Source of the DNA: Chlorophyllum brunneum
Lineage: Eukaryota > Basidiomycota > Agaricomycetes > Agaricales > Agaricaceae
Assembly: GCA_963576785.1 (NCBI GenBank)
Contig: OY756149.1
Location: 62,001 to 126,000 of the forward strand
Direction of reading: 5' to 3'
DNA length: 64,000 nucleotides
In this document: positions 58,500-64,000 of the stretch, piece by piece
How the letters are laid out: the number at the start of each line of letters is the position of its first letter
How positions within the stretch are numbered: the first letter of the stretch is position 1
Translations under genes and position numbers: made by a program
The notes under the pieces: model-generated
Told to the model about the DNA's origin: nothing
Databases searched by the model: none
What the model saw: the letters and a program-made list of their open reading frames with translations, nothing else

Positions 58500-59960
58500 A
58501 CACGATCACGGAATATATATGCACAACACGCACTGGCGGTGTTGGTAACGAACACGAGGAAAAGCAGCAAATCAGATGTTCTTAACCTGGAAACCGCCAG
58601 CGTCAAATACAGGCTCCACCGGGAATGTAGAATCGCCTGTGGCAGTGCATGTTCGTCCAAGTTGCACGTTGTGAGATATGATATCTGGATCATTTATAAG
58701 GGCACCGCGCGTCATTGAAAATGCGTCCCAGGAAGGCTCCGAGCTTGACATACCATGGTATGAACTTGAACGTCCTCATACGACTCTTTAGCTCACCCTT
58801 TCCTTAGGCTCCCTTGTGGATCGAGAGCCTCGTTTTCAGAACGGATAACCCAGACTCGGCGACACTCGAACATCAGATAAAATGTTACAATATTCCCTAG
58901 GGGGTCATTGGAGCCCTCTCACACTGCCTGGCATTATACATCCTATCGTGTCAATGGAACAACAGAAGTCGCTTACAGCCATGGAAGCTTATCGATCAAC
59001 GAAGCCATTTAGAACGGCCAACATGGCGGGTCATTCTCAACTTCGCACTCGCCTTGGGCTGTTTATTTGGTACCACCGGCATTTCCATTTTCACGGCGTA
59101 CAACTGCCGCGGTGTCCGACCATTGCTGCTCATCGGAATATGGGATATTTCCTTCTCCCTCCTGCAGGGATTAACTGAGCTTCGCATTGCGTATCGCTGG
59201 CGGAAGCAAAAGCATACAAGTTTATCCATGGAAATGAGGATAGGGATGGACAATGGGTTGGTTATCCCGGTGTTACTTTGTAAGGCTATTTCTCGTCGTA
59301 TCGCAATTTTAGACTAAATACCCCTGTGGTAGATCTTCCAGGTATGATCACTGGCCTGGTGGGTATGTACACGATTGTTCGGCAGGAGTGGGACAGCAAC
59401 AAGGTCCTCCAGATTTGGGTGGTGTGCCAACTTATCGGTGTTTTGATATTCTGGGTGATCTTTCCTTTAATAGCCTGGATGTTTACGATGCAAATGGCAT
59501 GCTTATATTGCTTGTCCTGCTTCTGTTTGGGGAAGAGGGGCCCATCCATCTTGAACTGGATGGTATCTGCTGCTGGAATGCTCACTTTCATTGAGATATT
59601 CCTGTTTCATGCAGACTGGGTTTTGGCAATTGTGACGCATAACGTAGTTGGGACTGGGCATGAAAAGCCTGATCTTTCTTGGGCCTATCTTGCCACTACT
59701 TTGTTACCCTTGCTTATGTACTGAATCTCTATCCCCTTACTCCTTGCCTGCGTCTACGACATTGTCAAATACAAGTGTTTTCTTCTTGGCCTCGTGTATC
59801 CCGGTACCCCACCTTACCGATACCATGATGTTCCGGAGATTTCCATGAGATCGATCAGTGCCCCCTTCCAAAAGGTCATGTAGCGTGTACAGCTCGCGAT
59901 GTCCCGTGTACCGAGCGCGCAAGAATAGCTCAAAACGGAGGCATTGCACATGATGCAACT
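58500..59960 (+). repeat. Tandem duplication, unit 2
   Basis: Partner of 56850-58350. Confidence 0.85.
58760..59724 (+). pseudogene. Tandem copy of the membrane protein gene, two in-frame stop codons
   Basis: The exons 58760-59279 and 59333-59724 mirror the gene at 57143 with the same splice phase. TAG replaces AAG at codon 16 (58805-58807), and TAG replaces TAC (the Tyr of the IPYG block) near 58900. Everything else stays in frame, including the long second exon, so decay is recent or an internal start after the second stop makes a shorter protein lacking the first helix. The Cys cluster is reduced to CLYCLSCFC. Confidence 0.8.
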
Positions 59961-60026
59961 TCTGCCTTGCATAGAAAAGTTGAGGAAGATCTCTATTTCG
60001 TAATGCCTTATAACACAACCCCCAAC

Positions 60027-60797
60027 TCATAATTCGTCAAACGTAAATAATTGCGCATCGCCTCCTCGAGCGGGTTCAAGAATGACCTGGAACAGGGCAT
60101 GAATAAGGGCTTTCGGAAAGTTTGGATTAACGAACTATGTCTGGGAAGGAGTCTTGTGAATTGACTGTCCAAACCAGGTCCTTATCTGGGTAGTGAATCT
60201 AGCATCGTCGTTAACTAATGGAGCATACTTGGAAAGGGGTACTGATAACGCACTCGGTATTGATTTGCCCCAGCTGGCTCAATATACCATTTCGTAAATC
60301 CATCGGAGAAGCCATCCACGGGATCTCCCTAAGTAACTCTATCAGGACGTCACCCACAGGGGGGACCCTCAGGAAGTGCTGACCGTATGACCACGCGAAA
60401 AGGCAGAGGCTCTGGATCCAGAGTTGTGGATCTTGTAGCCTTCCTCAGACGCCGTCACCTCCCACTAGAAGCCGAAATTAGACAGGGGGGTGCACGGAAG
60501 TGGAACAAATGAAAATCTGACCGTCTGGTAAACGCTCGAGTATTGCGAAGTCATCGTAATGAAGGACATCCATGGGCCCTGATGGCCAGCGCCCGGGAGG
60601 TTGCGAGCCCAGGTTCCGGATGCTGGATTTATGATTTTATACATCCCTGGCGACAGTTCCTGTGAGACTGTCAATATAAACATGCTCCAAAGATGGAATC
60701 CCCCTCATACCTTAGATACCTCCCCACCAACACTAGAGGCGAGGCTCGAGCCCGAGATAAGCAGAGCAACAGTTAGCAGGGTAGACGTGAAAAGCAT
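60027..60797 (-). CDS. Small secreted CCL2-like beta-trefoil protein, divergent member
   Basis: The ATG at 60797 starts a signal peptide (MLFTSTLLTVALLISGSSLA). Later exons give LSPGMYKIINPASG, then WEVTASEEGYKIHNSG, KWYIEPAG, an HYPDKDLVWT block and a last exon ending FTFDEL at the TGA 60027-60029. All strand landmarks of the family are present. It lies apart from the others and is the most diverged. The donor of the last intron (GTTCGT) is weak and the exact joins are uncertain. A CATAAAAGG element sits about 40 bases upstream. Lectin or inhibitor activity is inferred from the family. Confidence 0.65.
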
Positions 60798-62504
60798 TTC
60801 TACGCCAGAGGCCACTGAAGGGATTCATTGCCCGCCTTTTATGCCTGCCAGAGAACCCAAGTAAACAAGGATCAAATGAGAAGCTCAGAAAAGTTGAAAG
60901 CCGTTCAGCTTAAAGTTTACCTTGTTGAGTATAAATGCTTTGCGCGTTATCTTGGTAGGTTGTATACTTTCTCGAGCGAAAAGCTTACAGACGATGGAAG
61001 TGGCACGTCGAACTGTAGGAATCGCCTTCATATCTTGGTAATGGTTATGCCTCCTTTAAACTGCCCCCAACTTGCATTTCGGGTTTGGGTCCGTTCTCTG
61101 TATATTCGTAGGACTGATTGGCAATGATATTGGCGTCAAAACGGAGGGTGCTTACTGCCTAAATTCACGAATTTCGCGACTCCCACGAATTGTTTTCGAG
61201 GGTTGCGAGGTTAGGATTTCAGAAGGTACGGTTTATCCCGAACAGCGCAGTTTGTTACTTGTTTTGTCCCTACCCTCCTCATCCATCAAGTTACAAACAG
61301 GACAGACACTTCGCTCGTAAAAAAGCAGGGTGGTGGATATATTAACAATATCACATGAGTGTCAATGAGATCGCCAGAATGGGTCATCTGAACAAAATCA
61401 GGAAACAGCGACTTTTCCAAGTACGGTCAATCGAGGTACAGAGCAGCGATTTGGCTGGCACTGAATCAATTCATACATATGCCGCAGGATCAATTTCCCT
61501 CGACAAGACCAGATCATGTGGTGATACGCTTGGTTTAGGACCGAGAGACGGTGATTAGAGAGCATCTAGGCGTAGCACGTTAATCTTGCAGGGTCACGTG
61601 CAGTGCGGATATCAAGCCGGATTCGCTCTCGACTACGCTCCAACTTGTGACTTGCCAATCATTCTTCCTCAGGCAGCCGCCCAGTCTGCATGGGAGTCAA
61701 AGTGCCTAATTTGTTGTTCTACTGCCCATCGTCAGGCGGAAATTTTTATTTTAAGAAGGACTGCTTCGGCGCGCTTAATCATGTGGTCTACTTTAGGAGT
61801 TCTCTGGATTTTTTGCTTATACCTGTGACGACAGCAATCTCGAAATATCTTACCAGGATCAACACCTTAAGATGTTATCCGAAGCAAGGCTACCATGAGG
61901 CTCAACCGCCAAGGACAACGCGCGCAGGAGGTTTCACCGCTGTTGGGACCAATAACAAACAGTTATGATTGTAGAGCACAGGGCATCAACGAATATCAGA
62001 GACGAAGATGGCCAGATTTCGACTCCAAGTTCTCACAAATCCAAGGCTCCTGACTTATGGTCCGATCTTTACCGCGTGGTGGAGGTTGAACCGAATTACT
62101 TAGAGAAGTGTTATCCTTATCATTCAATCGGCTCCACTTCGATTTTACCCATCGCGTCAATGCACCACAATCGGGGAAATCGAAAGCATGATGTAGCTTA
62201 TTTTCCCCGGCCTTTCCAAGCGCGACATGACCAGCACCTCCTGACTTGGTCTCATTCTTATTACCAGAAAGGCAATGCCTCTCTGATTCCTATTTACGTC
62301 GGATGTAAGTCGAATCCTCGAGTTGTCAGGCCTATTTTTGTTGATAATTTCACAGAGCAACATGTCTCGACATCGGCATAGAGATTTCCTTGAATCAAAG
62401 ACGTCCAAGTCCATATGCTCTGATACCTTGGCATCCAGCTTAAAAAACTTGACAGTCGATACAGAAAGAGCTAGGATCTCATCCTGTTCCCCACCCCAGT
62501 AACA
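60798..62504. other. Intergenic region upstream of the subtilisin gene
   Basis: Overlapping frames such as 61586-61968 and 61965-62381 show no motif and no splice continuity. No gene was recognised. Confidence 0.45.

Positions 62505-64000
<1,496 letters not shown>

Overview
The window looks like nuclear DNA of a basidiomycete (Agaricomycetes). The evidence is dense GT-AG introns of about 45-60 nt, Ty1/copia and Ty3/gypsy retroelements, basidiomycete-type sesquiterpene synthases, multigene seven-transmembrane (7-TM) families, and a proteinase K-like subtilisin with an intron-rich gene. A Rhizoctonia/Ceratobasidiaceae-type genome is a guess, not a demonstration. All gene models were built by hand from reading frames and splice signals.

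Layout. 1-5 kb: the decayed 3' part of a repetitive-family gene, an HNH-domain gene on the minus strand and a stray duplicated fragment of it. 5.06-8.3 kb: a well-formed housekeeping gene for a tail-anchored FHA protein of the SLMAP/Far10/PRO45 (STRIPAK) type. 10.1-26.2 kb: one small 7-TM gene whose first exon has been split by two full-length LTR retrotransposons, a copia element at codon 9 and a gypsy element about 300 coding bases later. Both target-site duplications are readable, and the reading frame is intact when the inserts are ignored. 27.6-43.6 kb: two tandem sesquiterpene synthase genes, the 3' relic of a third, and five further 7-TM genes on the minus strand. One of those five carries a solo LTR of the same gypsy family. 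The repeating order terpene synthase (+) then 7-TM gene (-) shows that the pair was copied as a unit.

45-61 kb: a lineage-specific block of small secreted beta-trefoil (CCL2-like lectin / I66-inhibitor-like) genes. There are four apparently intact genes, one with a frameshift and one truncated. The same block holds a Par32-like (TGRGGxGN repeat) gene and a tandem pair of 7-TM proteins of unknown function, the second broken by two stop codons. 62.5 kb to the end: a secreted subtilisin (I9 propeptide plus S8 domain) cut by the window edge, with a 6-nt microexon beside the catalytic aspartate.

How it fits together. Apart from the FHA gene and perhaps the HNH and Par32-like genes, this is an accessory region shaped by tandem duplication (terpene synthases, 7-TM genes, lectins) and by retrotransposition into the duplicated genes. 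The most interesting candidate system is the interleaved sesquiterpene synthase / 7-TM array. Its function as a unit is inference only.
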